Assembly (NCBI RefSeq): GCF_042477335.2
Contig: NC_091263.1
Span: 66,272,501-66,336,500 of the forward strand
Direction: 5' to 3'
DNA length: 64,000 bases
Source: Ovis canadensis
Lineage: Eukaryota; Chordata; Mammalia; Artiodactyla; Bovidae
Both the position numbers and the translations under genes were made by a program. Positions 1 through 10,250 of this stretch are shown here, piece by piece; the stretch's first letter is position 1; every line of letters begins with the position of its first letter. Below the pieces are notes generated by a model. It did not search any database. It saw only the letters and a program-made list of their open reading frames with translations, and was not told where the DNA came from.

Positions 1-97
1 GCCTCCAGGTTGGAAGAGAATGGATACATATATACAGAGGGCTGAGTCCCTTTGCTGTTCACCTGAAGCTATCATAACATGTTTGTTAATCAGCTAT

Positions 98-246
98 GCG
101 TGCATGCGTGCCTGCTCAGTTGCTTCAGTCATGTCTGACTCTTTGAGACTCTTTGAGACCCTATGGACTGTGGCCTGCCAGGCTCCACTATCCATGGGAT
201 TCTCCAGGCAAGAATACTGGAGTGGGTTGCTTTGTTCTCCTCTAGC
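98..246 (-). mobile_element. Bov-tA SINE, 3' part
   Basis: This is the reverse complement of the Bov-tA body and BovB-derived tail (tcatgtctgactcttt, then gattctccaggcaagaatac). It is flanked by a perfect 12 bp direct repeat, ttaatcagctat, at 86-97 and 247-258, as expected for LINE-mediated insertion. The tRNA-derived head is missing, so the copy is 5' truncated. Confidence 0.85.
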
Positions 247-359
247 TTAATCAGCTATACTACAATACAAAATAAAAATGGTAAAAAGTACAGTCCTCCT
301 TCACAGATACCCCCCCAACAGGCATTGCCTATTCAACTGACCCCTCCCCAGTCAAGCAT

Positions 360-735
360 GGGAAAGGTCATCTGCACTGTGACCCCAATTCAGTGCCCTC
401 TCTACACTCAAGGCTGCCCAGTCCTCACTGGATCCGCATGCACATTCATCTCTACAGACTCCGGGGACCCCCTGTCCTCCTGAACTTGCGCCTGACCAAT
501 TCTCCCCATCCCTGCTCTCCTGGGGCCCCGCCTCCTCCCTGGGGGCTCCTGCTGAGTGTCCTCCAAGGAGTCTCCTCTTAGGAGGCAGGGCTGGCTCAGG
601 AGCATCGAGGCTGCTTCTCCTCCCCGTCCTCACACGTTCCTGGGGACGGCCCTTCTCAAGACACCAGTTCTCCTGAACACGCATCACTGCTCCGTCTCTG
701 GGTTCAAGACTCCCATGAACGCTGGTGGTCCGCAC
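360..735. repeat. Duplicated block, copy A
   Basis: This block is clearly homologous, in the same orientation, to about 7700-8112. Shared landmarks in order are tgccctctct, an actggatcc stretch, tacagactc, tgtcctcctga, ctgctgagt, ggctggctcagg, cctcacacgttcctgggg, gacaccagttctcctg, gcatcactgctc and ctgggttcaaga. It matches no repeat family I know. Copy B lies about 0.7-1.1 kb upstream of the cathelicidin start codon, so copy A may mark the promoter side of another cathelicidin gene just outside the window on the left. Confidence 0.7.
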
Positions 736-2816
736 TGCGCTGTTGGCTGGGTGCTGCCGCAGGAGCCCGGAGCTGGAAGCCTGGGAGCCTCCTTCTCCTT
801 CTCCCTCCTGAGGACACTCCCCTGACCTCCCTCAACCCTTGCCCTGGGCCTACCCTGTCTTCTCTCCTCTCAGTGAAGCCACAACCTCCAGACTTCACCT
901 TCCCTGATTTTCAGTTCTCCCACAGCACAATCCTCCCTGAATACCAATTTCTAGGTGCTAAGACAAAACGCTGAATGACCATTGTATCCCCTGATTTCAG
1001 AATACACAGATCCCTGCTTGGCAGTCGGGTCTGAATCTTGACACTCCCACTGTACACAGTGGGGACATCCCTCCAGTTCTCAGGTGTCAGGGTGCCCTGT
1101 CCACCCCAACTGCAAGACACTTTGGAGCCTCCTGCTCTCCTCCCATCTCTACACCTGATGTCTCTGCTTGACCTGCCCTTCCACCTTGAGACACCTTCCC
1201 TGACCTTAACCACACAAAGAAACTTCTCTTGGCTCGCAGAGACTTTAGAACATCCCTTCTGATTTGACCTCAGTGACCCCCTGCCCAGTGCTCTGGTTGG
1301 ACACCAAGGGGGAAGTGGGGGCCACTGGGAGGACAAGAAAGAACAGCTGGGAAAAAGAATGTGCCCAAGGGACAGAGGAGTCCTGAGACCACGGAGCCCT
1401 TTCGAATCCATCACCAGCAGGGAAGCACCATGTGTCCAGGGGCCCGGGGTGGCTCGTGGACTCAGCTGCCCTGGGGGACCCTTGGGGGCTTGGCCAGGCC
1501 TCCTTGGAAAGTGACACCCTGGATGGATGGTGCTGGTTGCCCACTCAGTCTTGGAGAAGGAAAGAAAGTTGGGCTTTGTGAAACCCGGTTACACAGCCCA
1601 GATATTGCCCCAGAGGCACCTTGGTCAAGCTGTATCTTTTCCCAAGTCAAAGGAGGAAAGGGAGATGATTACAATAGAAACTAACTAGCAATACACATGG
1701 TTAGTGAAATTCCAACTCCACGGGCCTCTTGACCTCCTGTACCTGTACCACTCTGACCACTTTGTGAAACCCTCAATGCCCCCTTGGCTTATTGCACTTC
1801 CCCAACCCCACCCCACTCTGCTCCACCACCCTGGACTGCTGAGGCCCTTCTCTCTTATCTGCACATCGAGCCCCACACCTGACCCACCTGAGATGAGCGG
1901 ACGGACTCTGCACCGCCCCACCGTCATCACAGCCCGTGTTCTCGAGAAGCAGGACCTCGGCAGGAAAGTAAGGGGCATGTGAACTTTGAGGGGGGTGGTC
2001 ATAAGGAGGGAGCGCAAAGGGAGGAGAGGGCAGAGGAAGGAGCTGAGCAGAGAGGTGCTCACCCCGAGACGAGCCTCAGCGTCACCCACAAAAACGCTGG
2101 AGTTGGAAGTGCACCCCTGCTTTGGGCGGGGCTTTTTCATCCGCTCACAGTCAGTCACATCCACAGGCCAAGTGCACAGGACACGAGCCAAGCATGCCTC
2201 GAACTGACGCTCAGTGGCATTCATGAAATAGTCTGTTACCTGTTTTCGCAGGGGTGAGAGGTCAAAACATCAAGCAGCAGACTCTCCCCAATCTCTGAAG
2301 AAGGCATTGACAAGGCCTGCACGCCTCTCTGTCCGGGACCAGTTCTGTCTCCTTCTCACGGGTCGAGATGGAAAAATTGTTGGCATTATTTCCTTCTGCT
2401 ATCAGTGGTCACGTATACATGTTGAGGGCCTGGTCCATAGCAAGGGACATATGGTCAACACTGAGGTAAAACTGAATGGACAGGACAGGCCTGAGGCTGG
2501 GGACCTCAGGCAGAGGTGGGACACTTCTGGGAGTGGGCCACCCAAGGAATAAGAAAGAGGAGGTCTTTTTCCATCATGTCCCCCTGGTGGTTGGTTGAAG
2601 CTACTCCTTTGGTGCAAACTCCCCAGTGCTTCCAGCCTGCCCCAGAGCAAAGGTCAACTAGAGAACTCGGAGTGGGCAGGACATGGGCAGTGTCTGAAAC
2701 ACACAGGCAAGTAGACATGTGATCTGTGTGTTACTGTGTCTCTCACAGCCTCATGCAGAGCTCTTCACCCTGATGGACAAGATGCTTGTATTTAATGGTG
2801 CAAATTTTGTACCATT
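736..2816. other. Intergenic, no gene recognised
   Basis: Moderately GC-rich single-copy-looking sequence. Reading frames of 60-180 codons exist on both strands, but they overlap, lack recognisable domains and show no convincing splice structure. I could not identify cathelicidin exons here on either strand. Confidence 0.5.
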
Positions 2817-4388
2817 CATGACCCAGATAATGATGATGGTGTGATCACTCACACTCACCTAGAGCCAGACATCCTGGAATGTGAAGTCTAGTGGGCCTTA
2901 GAAAGCATCACTATGAACAAAGCAAGTGGAGGTGATGGAATTCCATGGAGCTATTTCAAATCCTGAAAGATGATGCTGTGAAAGTGCTGCACTCAATATG
3001 TCAGCACATTTGGAAAACTCAGCAGTGGCCACAGGACTGGAAAAGGCCAGTTTTCATTCCAATTCCAAAGAAAGGCAATGCCAAAGAATGCTCAAACTAC
3101 CACACAATTGCACTCATCTCACATGCTAGTAAAGTAATGCTCAAAATTCTCCAAGCCAGGCTTCAGCAATACGTGAACCGTGAACTCCCTGATGTTCAAG
3201 CTGGTTTTAGAAAAGGCAGAGGAACCAAAGATCAAATTGCCAACATCCACTGGATCATCAAAAAAGCAAGAGAGTTCCAGAAAAGCATCTATTTCTGCTT
3301 TATTGACTATGCCAAAGCCTTTGACTGTGTGGATCACAATAAACTGTGGAAAATTCTGAAGGAGATGGGAATACCAGACCACTTGACCTGCCTCTTGAGA
3401 AATCTGTATGCAGGTCAAGAAGCAACAGTTAGAACTGGACATGGAACAACAGACTAGTTCCAAATAGGAAAAGGAGTGCGTCAAGGCTGTATATTGTCAC
3501 CCTGCTTATTTAACTTCTATGCAGAGTATATCATGAGAAATGCTGGGCTGGATGAAGCACAAGCTGGAATCAAGATTGCCGGGAGAAATATCAATAACCT
3601 CAAATATGCAGATGACACCACCCTTATGTAAGAAAGTGGAGAAGAACTAAAGAGCCTCTTGATGAAAGTGAAAGGGGAGAGTGAAAAAGTTGGCCTAAAG
3701 CTCAACATTCAGAAAACGAAGACCGTGGCATCCGGTCTCATCACTTCATGGCAAATAGATGAGGAAACAGTGGAAACAGTGGCTGACTTTATTTTGGGGG
3801 GCTCCAAAATCACTGCAGATGGTGACTGCAGCCATGCAATTAAAAGACGCTTACTCCTTGGAAGGAAAGTTATGACCAACCTAGACAGCATATTCAAAAG
3901 CAGAGATATTACTTTGCCAACAAAGGTCCATCTAGTCAAGGGTGTGGTTTTTCCAGTGGTCATGTATGGATGTGAGAGTTGGACTATAAAGAAAGCTGAG
4001 TACAGAAGAATTGATGTTTTTGAATTGCAGTGTTGGAGAAGATTCTTGAGAGTCCCTTGGGCTACAAGGAGATCCAACCAGTCCATCCTAAGGGAGATCA
4101 ATCCTGGGTGTTCATTGGAAGGACTGATGTTGAAGCTGAAACTCCAATACCTTGGCCACCTGATGTGAGGAACTGACTCATTGGAAAAGACCCTGATGCT
4201 GGGAAAGATTGAGGGCAGGAGGAGAAGTGGACGACAGAGGATGAGATGGTTGGATGGCATCAACGATTCAATGGACATGGGTTTGGGTGAACTCCAGGAG
4301 TTGGTGATGGACAGGGAGGCCTGGAGTGCTGCGGTTCATGGGATCATAAAGAGTCTAACATGACTGAGCAACTGAACCAAACTGAACT
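2817..4388 (+). mobile_element. BovB LINE, 5'-truncated, reverse transcriptase broken
   Basis: RTE-clade LINE fragment encoding the BovB reverse transcriptase core and 3' region. Recognisable motifs include the palm segment FIDYAKAFDCVDH and the block RNLYAGQEATVRTGHGTTD. Further on come ADDTTL, FPVVMYGCESWT and the terminal DREAW...HGI segment. The frame is broken by a TAG directly after HGTTD (about 3455-3460), a TAA after ADDTTLM (about 3628) and a stop near 4166. It ends in the typical actgaaccaaactgaactga tail. The copy is not functional. Confidence 0.93.
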
Positions 4389-4848
4389 GATCCCTAAACA
4401 CAAGCCCACTGCTTCAGTCTGGGACCCAGCTGAAAAAACGATGATGTGTCTCAATGCCACAGGAAAAGCCAGGAGGGATGGGCTATTTCAAAGTTAAGAT
4501 TGTCGAGGGCAAGAGGTACGTCCTGGGCGTTGCACCTGCAGGCTCAGCCCTGAGACTGAACTGTGACTCTGTGAATGTTTAACAAGGTGAGAAGCCTGGC
4601 CGCTCGTGGACTGTCAGCTCCACATGAGCAGGAGCAGCGTTCCCACCAGCACTGCACACACAGCAGGTCTCCTTACGTCCTACTGGGTGTTGGAGGAGGA
4701 GGCCAGGGGCAGCTGAAGGGCTCGGGAGGGAGTGGAGACACTCTCCAAGAGTGGAGACACTGTCCTGGAGCTCCTGGGCCTGCTGCCTCCCCCGTGCCCT
4801 CCTGGAAGGAACAGGAGCCTCACACTTCTCTGTGTTCACAGGAGTGAG
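4389..4848. other. Intergenic, nothing recognised
   Basis: Short unique stretch between the BovB tail and a CA-rich repeat, downstream of the cathelicidin polyadenylation signal. No gene or repeat identified. Confidence 0.4.
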
Positions 4849-4965
4849 TTCACACACACACATACACACATACATACACACAGGAGAGATCACACACATA
4901 CACATACAGGAGTGATCACACAAACACATACACACACTTGGACACACACACATACACACACCCGA
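4849..4965. repeat. Interrupted (CA)n microsatellite
   Basis: A cacacacata-type tract with interspersed units such as aggagtgatcacac. Imperfect and probably polymorphic. It lies about 100 bp beyond the cathelicidin polyadenylation signal. Confidence 0.9.
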
Positions 4966-5062
4966 CACTGAGGGCCTCCCAGAGTAAACACCTCAGTCAT
5001 GATAAGTGGGAGAAGGGGAGACAATTGAAACTGAGGCTTGGAGGAATTTGTTCTCACAAGAA

Positions 5063-5068
5063 TTTATT
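5063..5068 (-). terminator. Cathelicidin polyadenylation signal
   Basis: AATAAA on the minus strand, 66 nt beyond the stop codon of the cathelicidin gene. This gives a short 3'UTR of roughly 85-95 nt, as usual for this family. Confidence 0.75.
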
Positions 5069-5133
5069 TCTCAGAGTCCAGAAGTCTTCACCAGGGCTGG
5101 CAGACCCTTAGGACTCTTTCCTGGGCCCACAAT

Positions 5134-5235
5134 TCACCCAGCTATTCTGATTATTCGGAGAACAGTTGGGCCATACTTCTTCACACCACGTACTATCTTC
5201 CTACCCAGTCTTCCAAGTCCCCTGACACTCTGGGG
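5134..5235 (-). CDS. SC5: Cathelicidin exon 4: elastase site and mature antimicrobial peptide
   Basis: The acceptor ttgcacag precedes codons PQSV, then the 29-residue peptide starting [13 protein letters not shown] and ending RIIRIAG, then TGA at 5134-5136. The peptide is a cationic N-terminal helix (R/K at about every third to fourth residue), a Tyr-Gly-Pro hinge and a hydrophobic C-terminal helix. This architecture is known for SMAP-29 and BMAP-28 and is associated with membrane disruption. Confidence 0.93.
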   Translation of the reverse strand, partial: PQSVRGLGRLGRKIVRGVKKYGPTVLRIIRIAG

Positions 5236-7004
5236 CTGTGCAACGAGAAGAAACACGTTACTGTGGAGGGAGGGACCCAGGGTAAGAGCAAAACCCTCCC
5301 CACTTGGGCATCCCCACTAACTGGGCGATTTCAGGAAGTTTTAGGGCCCAGGCACCCTCTGGCTGCAAACGTTGGAGCCTCTGGTTGAATCTCCACACCA
5401 CAGACATATGAGGAAACTGAGGCCCACAGATGACATAGGGTTTCCTGGGGTCACAAGTCCATCCCAGCAAAGCTGGATGACAGCAGGGGCTGAAAGCTCA
5501 CGACTTGAGTCAGTGCCGCTCAAACTTCAGCACAGTCAGAATCTCCTGGAGGCCTTGTGAAAATACAAATGGCTGGACCCCACCCCAGAGTTGGATTCAG
5601 GAGATCTCAGTGGGGCTGAGAATCTGCCTCTCAGTTCCCGGGTGGGGACCCCAATAGAGAACCCCTGCTCTAAGGGATGCAGAGCCAGGGCTAGAGACCT
5701 GGGGCTCAGGGGAAGGAGAGGCCCGGGTGGGAGGGCCTTTCTCTGCCCTGGATAGGGCAGCAGGTCATTGGTCCAAAGGATGTTTGACACACTATCCCCC
5801 AGAAGCCTCGCAACCCAGGAGGGGTCACTCACCGCAGCACAGGTGATGTCGAAGTTATTCCCGACCTGGTCCAAGGTGACTGTCCCCACACACTCTTTCA
5901 GCAGCTGGAAAGGGAAGCTCCAGGTCAACCTGGAAACCCTGGGTCATAACCTCCCAGCCTCACCTTACCTCACCCGCCAGGGGCTGGAAACCTTCCCTGA
6001 AATTCCCAGTTCAGCTTGCGCTGAGAAGCACTGATCCCAGCCCTCACTCCCAGCCCCCAGGCTCACCCCATTCTCCTTGAAGTCACACTGCTCCGCGGGC
6101 TGCTGGCTCGTCCTGGGGCACACGGTCTCCTTCACCCTGAAGCTCACAGGCTTCGGGATGTTTGAGTTCTCGTCCTGATCCAGGAATAAAATGGGGAGAC
6201 TCAGCTAGGGCTCATGTTTCCTTCTCTGACCTGTCTCCCTGCCCCCCACCCAGACAGCAGCCTCTCCAGCCCCCTGTGTGTCCTGCCCTGGGCTTGGTGC
6301 TGGGAGCACAGGGGAGGGCACAGAGTCCGTGCCCAGCCTCATGGGCACACAGAGAGCAGGAGTGGCCCTCACAGCAGCGCTGCTGGCAGCGCCTCCCCTC
6401 AGAGGGGCCCAGGGAGGTCAGGGCCGCCTGCAGGGAGAGCCCTTGTCACTGGAGCCTCCAGGCTGACAGAGGCCCTCCTGGCAGGGAGACACCGAGGTGC
6501 AGGGGGACATTAGCAGGGAAGTCACCTCACAGAGCCTGTGACCCCTCCATCCCTGGAGCTCCCAGAAGTCTAGGGAGCCTGAGCCAGGTGTGCAGGGCAC
6601 CTGCTCCCACAGCAGAGCTGCTAAGGCAGGAAGCCTGGTGCTGGGAGGGGCCCCAGGTCTGGGAAGGTTTCCTGGAAGAGATGGGAGCCCACCTAGAGAG
6701 AAAAGTGCCTTCCTGACAGGAGGACCAGCCTGAGTGAAGGGGCGACAGTGTGGCCGAGGATGTCAGAAGACAGATCCCCTTCCCAGCCCCCTCCCCAACT
6801 CACATCCTGCTTGGGAGGCGGGTCTAGCTCCAGGAGGCGGTAGAGATTAGCTTCTGAGGACTTCTCATTGAGCTGATCCACAGCACGAAGCACAGCCTCC
6901 CTGTAGCTGAGGGCCTGGGCCCTGGCCGAGGGCAGCACTAGTCCCAGCAGCAGGAGCCACAGCGAACGCCGTCCCAGGGAAAGGCTGGCCCTTTGGGTCT
7001 CCAT
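5134..7004 (-). CDS. SC5: Cathelicidin precursor, SMAP-29/BMAP-28 type (whole gene span)
   Basis: Secreted host-defence peptide precursor of myeloid cells. Coding exons are 7004-6804 (201 nt), 6174-6067 (108), 5904-5833 (72) and 5235-5134 (102 with stop). Every junction has AG/GT splice sites in phase 0, and the exon sizes are those of the family. The product is 160 aa. It comprises a 29-residue signal peptide ending SARA and a cathelin domain starting QALSYREAV with four cysteines (C86, C97, C108, C125; two disulfides in the family). The elastase site is V131, followed by a 29-residue cationic peptide R132-G160 ending in [17 protein letters not shown]. That C-terminus matches ovine SMAP-29. 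The peptide appears to differ from the published one at positions 4 (G), 11 (V) and 12 (R). The terminal Gly is the usual amidation donor. The frame is intact, so this is probably a functional gene. The symbol is by similarity only. Confidence 0.93.
5400..5510 (-). repeat. MIR SINE fragment in cathelicidin intron 3
   Basis: Contains the diagnostic gaggaaactgaggc followed by a degenerate ggtcacaagt and gcaggggctgaa. This is the reverse orientation of the MIR 3' half. Confidence 0.65.
5511..5665. repeat. MER5A-like hAT DNA transposon fragment
   Basis: Contains ctcaaacttcagcacagtcagaatctcctggagg-like sequence, then aaatggctggaccccaccc and gattcaggagatctcagtgggg, in the order of the MER5A consensus. 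It lies in cathelicidin intron 3. Confidence 0.7.
5833..5904 (-). CDS. SC5: Cathelicidin exon 3: C-terminal cathelin domain
   Basis: Exactly 72 nt, 24 codons (residues 104-127), starting [14 protein letters not shown] and ending DITCAA, with the third and fourth cathelin cysteines. Acceptor tttccag and donor GTGAGT. The intron on the 3' side is 597 nt and the one on the 5' side is 162 nt. Confidence 0.95.
6067..6174 (-). CDS. SC5: Cathelicidin exon 2: middle of cathelin domain
   Basis: Exactly 108 nt, 36 codons (residues 68-103), containing [20 protein letters not shown] and the first two cathelin cysteines. Acceptor tggatcag and donor GTGAGC. Confidence 0.95.
6804..7004 (-). CDS. SC5: Cathelicidin exon 1: signal peptide and start of cathelin domain
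   Basis: 67 codons. The chosen ATG at 7004 sits in gaccATGG, a good Kozak context. An in-frame ATG eight codons upstream gives an implausible extension (MGGGRLGT). The hydrophobic core [11 protein letters not shown] is followed by cleavage after ARA and the conserved [18 protein letters not shown]. Donor GTGAGT follows codon 67. Confidence 0.95.
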
Positions 7005-7699
7005 GGTCCCCAGTCTGCCTCCTCCCAACCTGAGGGACCCTCCTTTACGCCCAGTCTGGGCTCTGATGCAAAAGTTTAACCGGAAGCCTTCCTGACCCGC
7101 CCCATTCCTGCCCTCCTCGCAGGGTGTGAGCTGGACTTGCCTCGGCCCCTGCTATTGCCTCACAGGACTGCAGGGCAGCAACTGAATTTTGTCTTCTGCG
7201 CAAGGTGAAGAAATGGTTTCTCCATCTCCTACAATACCTTGAGCTCCCCTGGACCCCATGGGAAATGTCACAGGCAGGCTTGCTCAAGAGGGTTGAGTCC
7301 CCAGGAGACATGGGGACCAGGCAGTGTCTACAACCCCTCTGCCTCCACACTCTGGTCTCCTCAGGATTCAGGGTAGAGGAGTGTATTCACCTTTCCACCT
7401 CCAGCTCTAGGCACTGCCTGGCACCCAGTAGACAATCACTTAACAGTTGAAGAATGGATAACAGTACCGACCCCTTCTAGAAGTACCCCTTCTACTTACA
7501 TTTCTAGCCTGTTCCTAGGCAGACATCCATCCCATACTATTCAGTCCTCTGGAACCAACCCTCAGCCAGTCAGGGGTTTGGCTCCATTTGTCCCCTCTCC
7601 TGGGTTGTTCTCCACCTCCTTTGTCACTCTAAAAAATGTCCCATCCCAAGTCCTTAGCAGATAAGGCCTGTGTCCCTGATACCTCCCATCCCAGTATGA
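7005..7699 (-). promoter_or_regulatory. Cathelicidin 5' flank
   Basis: Upstream region of the cathelicidin gene, bounded by duplicated block B. A weak TATA-like ggttaaac lies about 70 bp before the ATG (about 7074-7081). A MIR-like end (cactgcctggcacccagtag) lies at about 7413-7432. I could not place a transcription start or specific factor sites with confidence. Confidence 0.35.
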
Positions 7700-8112
7700 A
7701 GAAAAGTCATGTAGGTCACTGACTACACTTTTCTGCCCTCTCTCATGCTCAAGACCCCCGCAGCCTTGCTTGTCCTTCCTTACTGGATCCAAAAGTCACA
7801 CTCAAGCTTTGTCTTTATCTATACAGACTCAGCATCGCTCTGTCCTCCTGAAATTCCCCCTTAGCCGATTCTCCCCAGTGTTGTTCTCCTGGGTCCCCTC
7901 CTCCTCCCTGGGGCTCCTGCTGAGTCTCCTCCAAGGACTGTCCTCTTAGGAGGCGGGGCTGGCTCAGGTGCATGCCAGCTGCTTCTCCCCACCCCGTCCG
8001 TCCTCACACGTTCCTGGGGCGGCCCTTCTGAAGACACCAGTTCTCCTGGATCCGCATCACTGCTCTGTATCTCTGGGTTCAAGACACCTATGAACACCCC
8101 CAGTTGTCCACA
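7700..8112. repeat. Duplicated block, copy B
   Basis: Same orientation as copy A (about 360-735), about 7.37 kb apart. It shares a run of landmarks, including ggctggctcagg, cctcacacgttcctggggc and gacaccagttctcctgga. Gaps are small and scattered, so the duplication is not recent. It lies upstream of the cathelicidin gene. Confidence 0.7.
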
Positions 8113-8429
8113 TGGGACAGTTTGGTTGTACCTCAGAAAGTGGTGACCCAGATGGATGGCATTGGCTGTGGAGCTTTTGTCTTTGATCTTTCCGTGCATC
8201 AGTTTCTTTCCCAATGAGGCTTGCCGCCCTACCGTGTCTTTTAGCTATGGAAAACTTTAGGCAAAGGATAAATTTAATCTGAGAAGTGAGAAATCCTGAA
8301 ACAAAGGAAAAACAGTCAAAGGAGACTAAATAATGTAGTCATTAAGCATAGTCAAGGACCTTAGTTCTTTCCCAAGAGCTATAGATAATATTCTGAGTGT
8401 ATCCTGGGAGCTGTCTTACAGATGCCAAA

Positions 8430-8875
8430 ACCCCAGGTGGAGAAGTTAACTACATGCTGAGCCGACTGTTCCCAGGACATGAGCTGCCACAGTTCCAAGA
8501 ACTGACTGCAAAGAAATGGGAACAAACGGACTCTGGAACTGAAGACTAACTGTACCTAAAACAATCAGGATGATGCTGGTCAGACCACTGATGACCAATT
8601 TGAAGATGACTGTTAAAGATGACTGTGCTGTTTCTGCATGTAGCCCCCGACCCCTGACTCTGTTAATGCTCTCACTGTCCCCCCCCCCAACCCCCTGCTT
8701 GTCTGGGCAGGTGGAGGGGGCGGATTCTACCTTTGGACAGATGTCTGCCACCCTCCCCCCACAGTTGCCGGCACCTGAAATAAACCAAACTTTCCTTTCC
8801 ACCAACCTGGCCTGTTTATTGGCTTTTGAGCAGTGAGCAGCTGGAACCCACACACACATTCCTTTCAGTAACAGC
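8430..8875 (+). mobile_element. Possible solo LTR
   Basis: The 3' part has an LTR look: a pyrimidine-rich stretch, AATAAA (about 8779) followed by actttcctttccaccaacct, then ggcctgtttattggcttttg and a terminus near cagtaaca. The edges are uncertain and I found no target duplication. No viral coding sequence is visible here. Confidence 0.4.
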
Positions 8876-9095
8876 TGCATATCAGCCTTGGGAAAAGAAG
8901 GAGAGAAATCACCATAACAACTCGTGTATGAACAATCTTCATGTCTGCGGTTACTTTGTGAACCACTCAGAAAGATCACCAGAGATATTCAAACTGCAAT
9001 CCAAGAAAACCTATTAGATTGCCACTGTCTGCTCTCACTCCACTGGAAGAGACTTTAAGCCCAACACCTACAAATCCGGAATTATAATCAGCTCC

Positions 9096-9345
9096 AATCG
9101 CTGCTGTTGTCCAGTCGCTAAATTGTGTCTGACCCTTTGCAACTCTATGGACTGCAGTATACCAGGCTCCTTTGTCCTCCACTATCTCCCGGAGTTTGCT
9201 TGAATTCATGTCCATTGAGTAGGTGATGCTATCTAGTCATCTCATCCTCTGCCTTCTCCTTTTGTCTTTAATCTTTTTTTCCCTGCGTCAAGTTCTTTCC
9301 CAATGAATCAGCTCTTCACTGATCCAACTGCTGACCTTTGCTTTT
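9096..9345 (-). mobile_element. BovB 3' end fragment, diverged
   Basis: Reads gtccagtcgctaaattgtgt, then ctctatggactgcag, ctcccggagtttgc, tgtccattgagtaggtgatg and ctcatcctctgcc. This is the reverse complement of the BovB 3' region with small deletions. Confidence 0.8.
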
Positions 9346-10152
9346 TTTTAATTTTTTTTGTTTTGATAGTTTCCATAGAAATGCTTCTAGCTGAATACCT
9401 GATTGCTTGCACTCTTTAGGCCTATTTGGTGAAGCCACTCGCATCACTGCGTCCTAAAATGAGACACAACCTTTTGCCTAAACTGGTCTTTTCTCCAGAC
9501 TAAGAGACTGGTTCAGTGAGATGTGGAGGAATTTACCCTCTCTGGACAGACTCAAACCTGTTTCACAGGATGGCCCCAAATATAGATCAGTGATCTTGAA
9601 GGCCCCGGGAATTTTTTCAAGGATTTACATAATATCATGGAATATTTTCCTATTTTCATGGTTGAAACCTCCAAGTCCGGGACAACAGCTACAGAGTGGA
9701 CTTCAGACTATTGCCTAATAATTATTATAAGATTCATCTCTATAATCCTCTGTAGATATGTGTTTCTGGGTTTTAACCCCTGCTCTTTACCATATCAACT
9801 ATCCACCTAGTTAAGGTTCTCACCATCGGCTCTGAAGCCTGGGCATCACTTGGTGGATTTAGTGTAAACCCTGACTGTTGATCTTTTTTTTTTCCTTTCT
9901 TTCTTTTCTTTTTTGTAATGCAAATGCCTACCTTAAGCTCTAACTGCCAGGCATCCACTTCAAAGTTTATCTTCAATAAACACTCTGTCAGCCAAGGAGG
10001 AGAATAAAAAAGCCAGGCCACCTCCCACTACGGAGGCTCCTTTGTGTCTGATTTCTTTAACTGACCCTTTGGGCCACTTGTTTTTTCTCTTGCTGCACTT
10101 TAAATGCCTGCACTTGTATTATACATTTACAATAAAAAGTGAGCCCTTAGGA
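9346..10152. other. Intergenic, AT-rich, probably old retroelement debris
   Basis: No gene seen. Around 9960-10060 there is an LTR-like arrangement (cttcaataaacactctgtcagcc followed by ggctcctttgtgtctgattt), suggesting remnants of an old LTR element. Confidence 0.35.
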
Positions 10153-10250
10153 CATGAGTTTGAGTAAGCTCTGGGAGTTGGTGATGGACAGGGAGGCCTG
10201 GCGTGCTACAGTCCATGGGGTCACAAAGAGTCGGACACGACTAAACTAAG
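10153..10250 (+). mobile_element. BovB 3' terminal fragment
   Basis: Contains gtgatggacagggaggcctg, then gtccatggggtcacaaagag and tcggacacgact, the last about 95 bp of BovB. Confidence 0.85.

Noticed and set aside
736-2816. Search for a second cathelicidin gene within the window
   Set aside because: No cathelin exon motifs ([17 protein letters not shown]-like or TVTLDQ-like) were found on either strand left of 5.1 kb.
4849-4965. Regularly spaced repeats that might suggest an array
   Set aside because: It is an imperfect CA microsatellite in a mammalian genome. There are no unique spacers, so it is not CRISPR.
8446-8979. 177-codon minus-strand open frame
   Set aside because: Lies opposite the LTR-like segment, with no domain and no supporting splice or promoter signals.
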